Part shown: positions 30,713-36,281 of the stretch, piece by piece
Layout: each line of letters begins with the position of its first letter
How positions within the stretch are numbered: the stretch's first letter is position 1
NCBI GenBank assembly: GCA_000432155.1
Contig: FR888484.1
Location: 1 to 36,281 of the forward strand
DNA length: 36,281 nucleotides
Direction: 5' to 3'
Origin: Eubacterium sp. CAG:274
GTDB taxonomy: Bacteria; Bacillota; Clostridia; Lachnospirales; CAG-274
Made by a program: the position numbers and the translations under genes
Notes under the pieces: model-generated
Told to the model about the DNA's origin: nothing
The model's database searches: none
What the model saw: the letters and a program-made list of their open reading frames with translations, nothing else

Positions 30713-31243
30713 ATGAAAAAATTTATAGCAATGTTAATGATATTTTCCAGCATATTTAGTATGCAAGTAAGTGCATCTACTCTTGCAACCAAATGGGATG
30801 ATGGGGTTCATGGTACCGGAAAAGTATATGTAACAACAAATGACTATACTATTATAGACAATAGAGCCTATGTTGATGTAGGGGCTGTTAAAAACAGTTT
30901 ATACAACCTTTTTGTTGGTACAGATGAAAATGACTATGCTGAAAATTATAGTTGGAATTTAAGTTTCAATCCTGACACAAAACAACTTACAATAGCCAAC
31001 TATATGTTTATTAGTTCAAGTAGAATGTATACCGCTGTATTCCAAGCAAACAATCCATATTATGTTCTATCAGGAACTGGCGATGATACTGTCACAACAT
31101 ACAATGCCGGTCTTTCTCCAAAAATTATAGATGGTCATTTTTGTATACCAGCAAGTTCTTTGGCAAAGTTACCTAATGTTGAAAATATGATATTTGATGC
31201 CAATTCAAAGACTGTAAATTTTACATTTAATTTAGATTGGTAA
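30713..31243 (+). CDS. Small secreted stalk-domain-like protein
   Basis: A 176-residue exported protein. Signal peptide residues 1-21 (MKKFIAMLMIFSSIFSMQVS). The remainder is a diverged stalk (copper amine oxidase N-like) domain: TIIDNRAYVDVGAVKNSLYN, NLSFNPDTKQLTIANYMF, SPKIIDGHFCIPASSLAKLP and FDANSKTVNFTF keep the spacing of the two-strand, helix, W/F-D, K-x-x-x-x repeat. Unlike the other two stalk proteins here, it has nothing beyond the domain. The ATG at 30713 is chosen because AGGGGGATTAAT precedes it and the signal peptide begins there; an in-frame ATG 20 codons upstream would precede or overlap the promoter. Monocistronic. Confidence 0.75.
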   Translation: MKKFIAMLMIFSSIFSMQVSASTLATKWDDGVHGTGKVYVTTNDYTIIDNRAYVDVGAVKNSLYNLFVGTDENDYAENYSWNLSFNPDTKQLTIANYMFISSSRMYTAVFQANNPYYVLSGTGDDTVTTYNAGLSPKIIDGHFCIPASSLAKLPNVENMIFDANSKTVNFTFNLDW

Positions 31244-31248
31244 AACAC

Positions 31249-31286
31249 AAATAGCCTCTAAACTGATAACAGTTTAGAGGCTATTT
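31249..31286. terminator. Bidirectional terminator between the stalk-like and DUF2442 genes
   Basis: Perfect 17-base-pair inverted repeat (31249-31265 with 31270-31286, core TAGCCTCTAAACTG), loop ATAA. It serves both convergent genes and ends exactly at the DUF2442 stop codon. Confidence 0.92.
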
Positions 31287-31595
31287 TTACATTTCAGGAA
31301 CATCTTCTACAATAGGACTTTTATATACTTCAAAAGGGTCTATATCAAGACATTTATATTCATCTCTATTACCCTCTAAATCCCATGCAATAGTATTTCC
31401 TATTACCGTAAGAGTTTTATTAAATACTTCTTCATTCCTTAATGGCTCAAAAACTCCACCTTTATCTATAAAAGGTTTTGCATTAAATAATCTTACTGAA
31501 CCCTCATTCATATAAGCATATACCGTAAAATTTTTTCCGGCAACTACTTGAAATACTTCAGGATAAAAAAATCTTGTATCTAAATTATTTTCCAT
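31287..31595 (-). CDS. DUF2442 family protein
   Basis: A 102-residue protein with the DUF2442 pattern: an N-terminal FYPEVFQVVAGKNFTVYAYM strand pair, SVRLFNAKPFIDKGGVFEPL (the L-F-D/N-x-x-P-x-x-x-x-G-x-F-x-x-L core) and TVIGNTIAWDLEGNRD (the x-W-x-x-x-x-D end). The ATG at 31595 has GGGAGG 8 bases upstream; a TTG two codons earlier is too close to it. It directly follows a DUF4160 gene (17 bases), a pairing seen widely in bacteria and suspected to be a toxin-antitoxin-like or regulatory module. The biochemical role is unknown. Confidence 0.82.
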   Translation of the reverse strand: MENNLDTRFFYPEVFQVVAGKNFTVYAYMNEGSVRLFNAKPFIDKGGVFEPLRNEEVFNKTLTVIGNTIAWDLEGNRDEYKCLDIDPFEVYKSPIVEDVPEM

Positions 31596-31612
31596 GTACA
31601 AAACCTCCCTTG

Positions 31613-31873
31613 TTAAATCAAAGGATTAATTCTGTTTAATGGCTTGTTATCTTTGGAAAGCTCCCAATTCTGCATTAACTCATCATTATGTATTTCAGCC
31701 CATGCAAGCACGAGCTTTAATTGTCTTTTAGGAAGATAACCTGCACTTATTATTCCCTCTTGTATTAATACAGAAGCCTTGTAATTTCCATATTCTACAT
31801 AGAAATGTGGTGGATTATGGTCGTTCCAATTCATAGTTACTCTAATTCCGTAAAATAATGATATTTCAGACAT
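31613..31873 (-). CDS. DUF4160 family protein
   Basis: An 86-residue protein with the DUF4160 signature: GIRVTMNWNDHNPPHFYVEY (H-x-P-P-H-F-H/Y), YKASVLIQEGIISAGYLPKR, QLKLVLAWAEIHNDELMQNW. The His-Pro-Pro-His cluster is the family's most conserved part and could be a metal or active site, which is unproven. The start overlaps the stop of the upstream acetyltransferase by one base (TAATG), so translation is coupled, and DUF2442 follows 17 bases later. Confidence 0.85.
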   Translation of the reverse strand: MSEISLFYGIRVTMNWNDHNPPHFYVEYGNYKASVLIQEGIISAGYLPKRQLKLVLAWAEIHNDELMQNWELSKDNKPLNRINPLI

Positions 31874-32370
31874 TACCTAATCACTTTCTTCTCCTTTTGA
31901 AAAGCCACTCTTTGGCTACCGTCAGCAATATATATTATTCCACATTTCTTAAAGCCTAATTTAAGAAGTAAATTCTGCATAGGCTTATTGTCGGCGTGGG
32001 TGTCTATCTTCATATTTCCACATTTTTCAAATGCCCAATTTATACAGAAACTACCAACACCTTTTGTCTTTCCATCGCCAGCTATTCTATGAATATATCC
32101 ATAAGGCTTATTGTTAAGCCATTGACCCTCATATATTTTGTTGTATGTTTTATCAATGCCTATGTTATATACAAAAGTACCAACTATTTCTCCGTCTTTT
32201 TCACAGATATAGCTTTCATTATTTTCTATATCCTTTTCAAGGACTTCCTTTGACGGATAGCCATTTATCCATTGTTCCATATTGCCTGTAGAACGCATAA
32301 AAGCTCTAGCAGTTTCATAAATTTCAAGCATTTTGGGAATATCATTTTTTGAAGAATGTCGTATTATCAT
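31873..32370 (-). CDS. GNAT-family N-acetyltransferase
   Basis: A 165-residue acetyltransferase. The GNAT fold shows as MIIRHSSKNDIPKMLEIYET at the start, ESYICEKDGEIVGTFVYNIG (strand 2-3), then YIHRIAGDGKTKGVGSFCIN, where the usual acetyl-CoA loop Q/R-x-x-G-x-G/A is replaced by the related G-D-G-K-T-K-G-V-G. KIDTHADNKPMQNLLLKLGFKK is the typical N-x-x-x-x-x-x-Y/L-x-x-x-G-F. Substrate unknown. A small GNAT upstream of and coupled to DUF4160/DUF2442 could be part of that module. AAAGGA precedes the ATG; the hflX stop is 46 bases upstream. Confidence 0.9.
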   Translation of the reverse strand: MIIRHSSKNDIPKMLEIYETARAFMRSTGNMEQWINGYPSKEVLEKDIENNESYICEKDGEIVGTFVYNIGIDKTYNKIYEGQWLNNKPYGYIHRIAGDGKTKGVGSFCINWAFEKCGNMKIDTHADNKPMQNLLLKLGFKKCGIIYIADGSQRVAFQKEKKVIR

Positions 32371-32416
32371 ATTTTTAGTCCTTTATAAATTATTATAGTT
32401 TATCATTTACTACAAC

Positions 32417-33685
32417 TTATATTGTCCTATCATTAATAATATATTCCCTTAATCTATTTTCTGTTTCATTATCGGCATAGAGTTCGAAATAGTAGCCCTC
32501 GTCTTTATTTTCAGATGCTGTAATTTCGCATTTACCATGGACTATACTTAAAAGCTGACCTTTATCATAAGGAATGAGGACTTTAATTGACTTTTTAAAG
32601 CTCTTTATAATATCCTCTACCTTTGCAATCATTTCTGGCAAACCAATGCCTGTACCAGCTGAAATAGCCAAAGTTTCCATAGCTCTATTATCCTTTGTAA
32701 GAGGCATTTCAATATCATCTTTATCTATTTTATTATAGACTGTAACAATAGGCTTTTTATCAGCTCCAAGCTCTGCCAAAGTTTTATAAACTGTATTCAT
32801 CTGTTCACGCCTTTTTGGATTTGAGGCATCTACAACATGAACAAGCAGGTCGGCATACTTTGCCTCCTCTAAAGTTGCTCTAAAGGCTTTAATAAGTCCA
32901 TGAGGAAGTTTCTGTATAAAACCTACTGTATCTGTAAAGAGATAGTTTGCACCACTTTGAGTTTCTACAGCTCTTGTAGTAGTATCAAGAGTTGCAAAAA
33001 GTTTATCCTCCGCCAAAACCCCTGCACCAGTAAGGGCATTAAGAAGTGTTGACTTGCCGGCATTTGTATAGCCTACAAGGGCAATTACTGGAGTTTGATT
33101 ATTTCTGTTTTCTCTCAAAAGGCTTCTATGTCTTTCAATTTCCTTTAAATTCTTATTTAAGTCAGAAATTCTGTCGGCAATTCGTCTTCTATCTACTTCC
33201 AACTTCTTTTCACCAGGACCTCTTGTACCTATACCACCACCAAGACGGCTCATTTCCTTACCTCGTCCAGTAAGGTGTGAAAGGTTATATCTAAGCTGTG
33301 CAAGTTCAACCTGAACCTTACCTTCAGCTGACATAGCTCTTTTTGCGAAAATATCAAGTATTACAAGGGTTCTACTCATTACCTTTAAATTAAGAGCATT
33401 TTCCAAATTTCTAATCTGTACAGGGCTTAATTCATCATCACAAATAACACCTGTTGCATCTTTCATTTCTGCAAAGGCTTTGAGTTCATCAATTTTACCA
33501 CTACCTAAATAAGTAGCTCTATTTATAGCTCCTAATTTTTGAATCATTCTGCCTACAACAACAGCATCAGCTGTATTTGCTAAGTCCTCTAATTCATCAA
33601 GACAGCTTTCAGCATCAAATTCATTTGTACCGTCATCAACGGCAACCAATATTACTCTTTCAACTTCTTTTTCTGTTTCAAACAA
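32417..33685 (-). CDS. hflX: Ribosome-associated GTPase HflX
   Basis: Ribosome-splitting/rescue GTPase of the 50S subunit. The 422-residue protein has the N-terminal HflX domain with GAINRATYLGSGKIDELKAF and CDDELSPVQIRNLE (about 52-95), then GRGKEMSRLGGGIGTRGPGE (140-159), a coiled linker, and the G domain with GYTNAGKST (205-213), DTTTR, DTVGF (252-256) and NKID (318-321), followed by a short C-terminal domain. All GTPase motifs are intact. The start is a TTG at 33685 with AGGAGG 8 bases upstream. It follows rfbD by 26 bases, so it is probably cotranscribed. Confidence 0.97.
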   Translation of the reverse strand: MFETEKEVERVILVAVDDGTNEFDAESCLDELEDLANTADAVVVGRMIQKLGAINRATYLGSGKIDELKAFAEMKDATGVICDDELSPVQIRNLENALNLKVMSRTLVILDIFAKRAMSAEGKVQVELAQLRYNLSHLTGRGKEMSRLGGGIGTRGPGEKKLEVDRRRIADRISDLNKNLKEIERHRSLLRENRNNQTPVIALVGYTNAGKSTLLNALTGAGVLAEDKLFATLDTTTRAVETQSGANYLFTDTVGFIQKLPHGLIKAFRATLEEAKYADLLVHVVDASNPKRREQMNTVYKTLAELGADKKPIVTVYNKIDKDDIEMPLTKDNRAMETLAISAGTGIGLPEMIAKVEDIIKSFKKSIKVLIPYDKGQLLSIVHGKCEITASENKDEGYYFELYADNETENRLREYIINDRTI

Positions 33686-33711
33686 AGGGGTTTCCTCCTT
33701 TTAAATATCAA

Positions 33712-34572
33712 TTAGTTTTCTTTATTCAAAATTTCAATATATCTGGCTAAGGCATCTTTCCAATCAGGAAGTGGCTTAAATCCATTGTCGACAAGTTTAC
33801 TCTTATCAAGTCTGCTATTTTTAGGGCGTTTTGCCTTTGAAAGACCATATTCTTCAGTAGTTACTGGCACTACATTAGTAGTATATCCAGCCTGTCTGTA
33901 TATTTCACAAGTGAAATCGTACCAACTAATATATCCACCCTCATTAGTTCCATGATAGATACCATATTTGTCTGTTTCTATCATATCTACTAAAAGTCTG
34001 GCAAGGTCAAAAGTATATGTTGGAGTACCAATCTGGTCATTTACAACCCTAACTGTATCGTGGTTTTTGCCTACATTGAGCATAGTTTTGACAAAGTTTT
34101 TACCGTTTATACCAAATACCCAAGCTATTCTGACAATGTAAAAATCCTTTACATACTTTTGAACAGCCTGTTCACCTAAATATTTTGAATAGCCATATTC
34201 ATTAAGAGGTATTGTTACTGTGTCATCAGGTTGCCATGGGCGTTCGCCCTCGCCATTAAATACATAATCTGTACTTATATACATTAATTTAGCATTTATT
34301 TCCTTGCAAACCTTTGCAATATTTTCTGTACCCTCGCCATTTATTTTGTCACAAAGCTCTTTATTATCCTCTGCTAAATCTACTGCTGTGTAGGCTGCAC
34401 AATGAATAACAGCCTCCGGCATATTTGCCTTTATAACATTTTCAACCTGTTCTGAATTTGTTATATCCATAGTATCAACATCAACCCCAATAGCTGTGTG
34501 ACCTCGTTTTTCTAATTCATTTACAACATCAAAGCCTAGTTGTCCCTTTACTCCTGTAACCAATACTTTCAT
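33712..34572 (-). CDS. rfbD: dTDP-4-dehydrorhamnose reductase
   Basis: NADPH-dependent last step of dTDP-L-rhamnose synthesis, feeding cell-wall polysaccharides. The 286-residue protein is an extended SDR: MKVLVTGVKGQLGFDVVNEL with the G-x-x-G-x-x-G loop at 7-13, MDITN, HCAAYTAVDLAED (about 57-69), the catalytic TDYVFNGEGERPW near Ser100/Thr101, and the Y-x-x-x-K at Tyr126/Lys130, followed by RIAWVFGINGKNFV and DQIGTPTYTFDLA. The ATG at 34572 is preceded by AGGAGG with 5 bases between; an upstream in-frame start would overlap the promoter. rfbA, B and C are not in the window, so it stands apart from the usual cluster. Head of the rfbD-hflX transcript. Confidence 0.95.
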   Translation of the reverse strand: MKVLVTGVKGQLGFDVVNELEKRGHTAIGVDVDTMDITNSEQVENVIKANMPEAVIHCAAYTAVDLAEDNKELCDKINGEGTENIAKVCKEINAKLMYISTDYVFNGEGERPWQPDDTVTIPLNEYGYSKYLGEQAVQKYVKDFYIVRIAWVFGINGKNFVKTMLNVGKNHDTVRVVNDQIGTPTYTFDLARLLVDMIETDKYGIYHGTNEGGYISWYDFTCEIYRQAGYTTNVVPVTTEEYGLSKAKRPKNSRLDKSKLVDNGFKPLPDWKDALARYIEILNKEN

Positions 34573-34606
34573 ATACGCCTCCTGTAAAGCTGTATTTGTA
34601 TGTTTT

Positions 34607-34635
34607 ATTTTACCACAACGGTATATAACAGTCAA
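34607..34635 (-). promoter_or_regulatory. Promoter of rfbD-hflX
   Basis: Minus strand TTGACT (34635-34630), 17 bases, TAAAAT (34612-34607), about 35 bases before the rfbD ATG. Confidence 0.75.
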
Positions 34636-34699
34636 TTTTTACTAAGGTTTATGATGTTGAATTTAATAGATATGTAAGACTTTCTATGGTACTAATTAA

Positions 34700-34728
34700 T
34701 TGACAAAATTATCAAAGTGTAGTAGAAT
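34700..34728 (+). promoter_or_regulatory. Promoter of lepB
   Basis: TTGACA (34700-34705), 17 bases, TAGAAT (34723-34728). It gives a leader of about 40 bases with AGAGGAG before the ATG. Confidence 0.75.
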
Positions 34729-34776
34729 GAAATAGCTTTCAGAATAAGGAAAGTTTTAATGTAAGAGGAGAATAAT

Positions 34777-35418
34777 ATGGCTGTTGATGTAAATAATAAA
34801 AGCGAAGAAATCGAAGAAATAGACAAGGTTTCTGGCGAAGTAATAGAGGAAAAAGAAGCCGAAGAAAAAGAGGCCGTTACTAAATCTCAGAGTGTTATGA
34901 AAGAAATTTGGGACTGGGTAAAAACTATTGTTGTTGCCATTGTATGTGCCGTTTTCATTACTCAATTTGTTATAGTAAATGCCAGAGTTCCTTCAGCATC
35001 TATGGAAACTACTATTATGACAGGGGACAGACTTATTGCTAACAGACTTAGCTACAAGTTTAGCGACCCTAAAAGATACGACATTGTTGTATTTAAATTC
35101 CCAGATGACGAAAGTGTTCTCTACATAAAGAGGATTATTGGTCTTCCTGGCGAAAAGGTTACAATAAGAGATAACCAAGTTTATATTAATGACAGTACAA
35201 CACCTCTTGATACATCTTTCCTCCACGAACCTATGGTTACAGAGGATGCTACATACTATGTTCCTGATGACAGTTATTTTATGATGGGCGACAACAGAAA
35301 CAATTCTGCTGACTCTCGTTTCTGGAATAACAAGTATGTAAAGAGAGATAAAATAGAGGGAAAAGCTGTATTTAGATACTTCCCATTTAATTCAATGGGT
35401 TTATTAACTAATAAATAA
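34777..35418 (+). CDS. lepB: Signal peptidase I
   Basis: Membrane serine protease that removes signal peptides from exported proteins. The 213-residue protein has a ~40-residue acidic N-terminal extension (EEIEEIDKVSGEVIEEKEAE), one membrane helix (about 47-68, WVKTIVVAIVCAVFITQFVIV), then box B with the catalytic Ser75 (PSASMETT), box D with the general base Lys118 (YIKRIIGLPGE), and box E (FMMGDNRNNSADSR). It is complete and active-looking. The acidic cytoplasmic extension is longer than in SipS-type enzymes. Likely cotranscribed with the DUF1858 gene 17 bases downstream. Confidence 0.97.
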   Translation: MAVDVNNKSEEIEEIDKVSGEVIEEKEAEEKEAVTKSQSVMKEIWDWVKTIVVAIVCAVFITQFVIVNARVPSASMETTIMTGDRLIANRLSYKFSDPKRYDIVVFKFPDDESVLYIKRIIGLPGEKVTIRDNQVYINDSTTPLDTSFLHEPMVTEDATYYVPDDSYFMMGDNRNNSADSRFWNNKYVKRDKIEGKAVFRYFPFNSMGLLTNK

Positions 35419-35435
35419 TTTAAGGAGTGTGTGTT

Positions 35436-35639
35436 ATGAAAGAAGTAACTAAGGATATGATTATTGGCGATATGCTTGCTCAGGATATGAGTATTGCTGC
35501 AATTCTTATGAACGCTGGTATGCACTGTATCGGTTGTCCATCTTCTCAGGGCGAATCTCTTGAAGAAGCTTGTTTAGTTCATGGTATGAATGTAGACGAA
35601 GTTGTTGCTGATATTAATACTTATCTTGCATCTAAGTAA
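35436..35639 (+). CDS. DUF1858 (hybrid-cluster-associated redox disulfide) protein
   Basis: A 67-residue protein: MKEVTKDMIIGDMLAQDMSI, then AILMNAGMHCIGCPSSQGES (Cys31 and Cys34 as C-x-x-C) and LEEACLVHGMNVDEVVADIN. This matches DUF1858, often annotated as a hybrid-cluster protein-associated redox disulfide domain, related to the N-terminus of the RIC/ScdA iron-sulfur repair proteins. A redox or metal-handling role is inferred from the CxxC and family. The ATG is chosen over an in-frame GTG three codons upstream because AAGGAG lies 8 bases before it. A terminator follows. Confidence 0.9.
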   Translation: MKEVTKDMIIGDMLAQDMSIAAILMNAGMHCIGCPSSQGESLEEACLVHGMNVDEVVADINTYLASK

Positions 35640-35667
35640 TTTAAGAATAAATAATTAGAACAAAGAT

Positions 35668-35704
35668 AAAAAAGTGGTATATCAAACTGATATGCCACTT
35701 TTTT
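35668..35704 (+). terminator. Terminator of the lepB-DUF1858 unit
   Basis: Stem 35668-35683 with 35689-35704 (AAAAAAGTGGTATATC against GATATGCCACTTTTTT, one wobble), loop AAACT, T run within the 3' arm. Confidence 0.9.
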
Positions 35705-35763
35705 ATTGTATAAATAGATTTTTAAATATATTTTAATAGATATATTTTAACCAATAAGCATAA

Positions 35764-35792
35764 TTGACTTTTATTCCTAAATATGGTATATT
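35764..35792 (+). promoter_or_regulatory. Upstream promoter (P1) candidate of the NEAT/Shp-like gene
   Basis: TTGACT (35764-35769), 17 bases, TATATT (35787-35792). If used, the leader would be about 270 bases long and contain all three hairpins at 35878-35960. Confidence 0.55.
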
Positions 35793-35877
35793 GAGCCTGT
35801 CAATTTGCATTTTTTAAAACTAAATATATATATTTTTTAATATACTTTTATGCAAAGTATTATTTTTTTAAAATCTA

Positions 35878-35893
35878 GTTAGCAAAGGCTAAC
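35878..35893. promoter_or_regulatory. Dyad A, GTTAGC-AAAG-GCTAAC (operator or hairpin)
   Basis: A perfect 6-base inverted repeat with a 4-base spacer, 20 bases upstream of the P2 -35. The same half-site with the same spacing recurs at dyad B. Confidence 0.55.
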
Positions 35894-35900
35894 CACTTAT

Positions 35901-35930
35901 TTACAGCGATTTTTGACAATGTCGCTGTAA
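35901..35930. repeat. Inverted repeat TTACAGCGA...TCGCTGTAA enclosing a -35
   Basis: Perfect 9-base-pair arms (35901-35909, 35922-35930) with a 12-base loop that contains TTGACA. In RNA it is a stem followed by AATTTTTA, so it can also be read as a weak terminator. Confidence 0.55.
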
Positions 35931-35940
35931 TTTTTAAAAA
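35913..35940 (+). promoter_or_regulatory. Downstream promoter (P2) candidate of the NEAT/Shp-like gene
   Basis: TTGACA (35913-35918), 16 bases, TAAAAA (35935-35940). The -10 is weak, but the position between the two dyads makes it attractive. Confidence 0.4.
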
Positions 35941-35964
35941 TTTAGTTAGCCTTAGCTAACTTAA
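35941..35964. promoter_or_regulatory. Dyad B, GTTAGC-CTTA-GCTAAC (operator or hairpin)
   Basis: Same half-sites and spacing as dyad A, with extra symmetry outside (TTtA and TtAA). It would cover the P2 start site. As sequence, A and B are also complementary to each other over 16 bases with one mismatch. Confidence 0.55.
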
Positions 35965-36069
35965 ATATATTTTAGTTTTTGCATTTCAAGTTAAACAAAA
36001 ATATAAAGGAGGTTCTGTATTTACAATTTTTTAACTCTATACATTACAAAAAGAAAGGATATTAAAAAA

Positions 36070-36281
36070 ATGAATTTTAAATTTAACTCAAGAAAAATTG
36101 TTTCATTCTTGTTAATTTTAACAATGATGATTAGCACACTTGCCTTTAATGTTATGGCAAGCACAACTTTTAAATTTGGTAGCAAAGAAACTGCATTATC
36201 GGCTGGAGAATATACTTTGCCAGTTAAGTTAATGAACGCAAGTAATATTGCCAACGCCTCTATGGCTGGTAGCTGTATTGC
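36070..36281 (+). CDS. Secreted NEAT/Shp-like (probable haem-binding) surface protein, 3' end cut by window
   Basis: First 70 codons of an exported protein. Signal peptide residues ~1-30 (KIVSFLLILTMMISTLAFNV then MAS). The mature part begins STTFKFGSKETALSAGEYTL and continues PVKLMNASNIANASMAGSCI. The pattern G-x-Y-T/x-L/V-P-V-x-L-M-x-A-x-x-x-x-x-x-S-M is the first strand and the haem-contacting segment of NEAT/Shp haem-binding domains. Only the first ~40 residues of the domain are visible, so this is a moderate call. The ATG has AAAGGA 10 bases upstream. A perfect AAAGGAGG at 36005-36012 stands 6 bases before an in-frame ATT (36019), an alternative start 17 codons longer. Confidence 0.55.
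   Translation, partial: MNFKFNSRKIVSFLLILTMMISTLAFNVMASTTFKFGSKETALSAGEYTLPVKLMNASNIANASMAGSCI

Noticed and set aside
35878..35964. Classical DtxR/IdeR boxes
   Set aside because: Half-sites look similar, but the consensus has the halves separated by a single base, not four. The regulator is left open.

Overview
The window looks like chromosomal DNA of a low-GC, strictly anaerobic, Gram-positive Clostridia, plausibly a member of the Lachnospirales. Signs of this are the strong AT bias, consistent AGGAGG ribosome-binding sites, frequent TTG starts (cbiD, rplA, rpmG, hflX), the cobalt-early (anaerobic) cobalamin pathway, sporulation-type YtaF and BofC-like proteins, and several small families I associate with clostridia (DUF4250, DUF5662, DUF4914, DUF1858, copper-amine-oxidase-like stalk domains). 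No rRNA, tRNA, CRISPR array, insertion sequence or integrase was seen. Both ends cut genes.

Layout. 1-4773 (minus): cobalamin ring-contraction operon cbiD-cbiF-cbiG-[stalk-domain protein]-cbiH-cbiJ, the last gene cut by the window start. 4909-5844 (plus): an APH-fold kinase. 5890-6034: a probable unannotated minus-strand small RNA with C-rich loops. 6161-8432 (minus): BofC-like protein, AraC regulator, DUF4250 and DUF5662. 8575-13779: a secreted stalk protein, YtaF/MntP-like transporter, a Ca2+-type P-type ATPase and a CPBP membrane protease. 13829-17070 (minus): a large DUF2079 membrane protein and a small beta-helix protein. 17421-19676 (minus): rpmG-secE-nusG-rplK-rplA, ending in a terminator without rplJ/rplL. 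19972-22765 (minus): efp, murC and an unknown membrane-anchored protein. 23205-25109 (plus): a strongly expressed-looking DUF4914 protein (PEPCK-like P-loop) followed by three tandem terminator hairpins.

25442-29600 (plus) is the most system-like accessory unit: a Mor-like HTH regulator, a PH-like/SHOCT protein, a zinc-ribbon protein with a long Q/N/M/F repeat domain and membrane helices, and a zinc-ribbon single-pass protein with a large extracytoplasmic part. It is preceded by an inverted repeat that covers the promoter and followed by a terminator. 29791-31243 holds two secreted proteins. 31287-34572 (minus) is rfbD-hflX-GNAT-DUF4160-DUF2442. 34777-35639 (plus) is signal peptidase I and a DUF1858 redox protein.

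The window ends in the first 70 codons of a secreted NEAT/Shp-like (probable haem-binding) protein, behind a 430-base control region with two candidate promoters and two GTTAGC dyads.

All promoter, terminator and RNA calls are visual matches to consensus and base pairing. Family names come from recognising motifs, not from a search.
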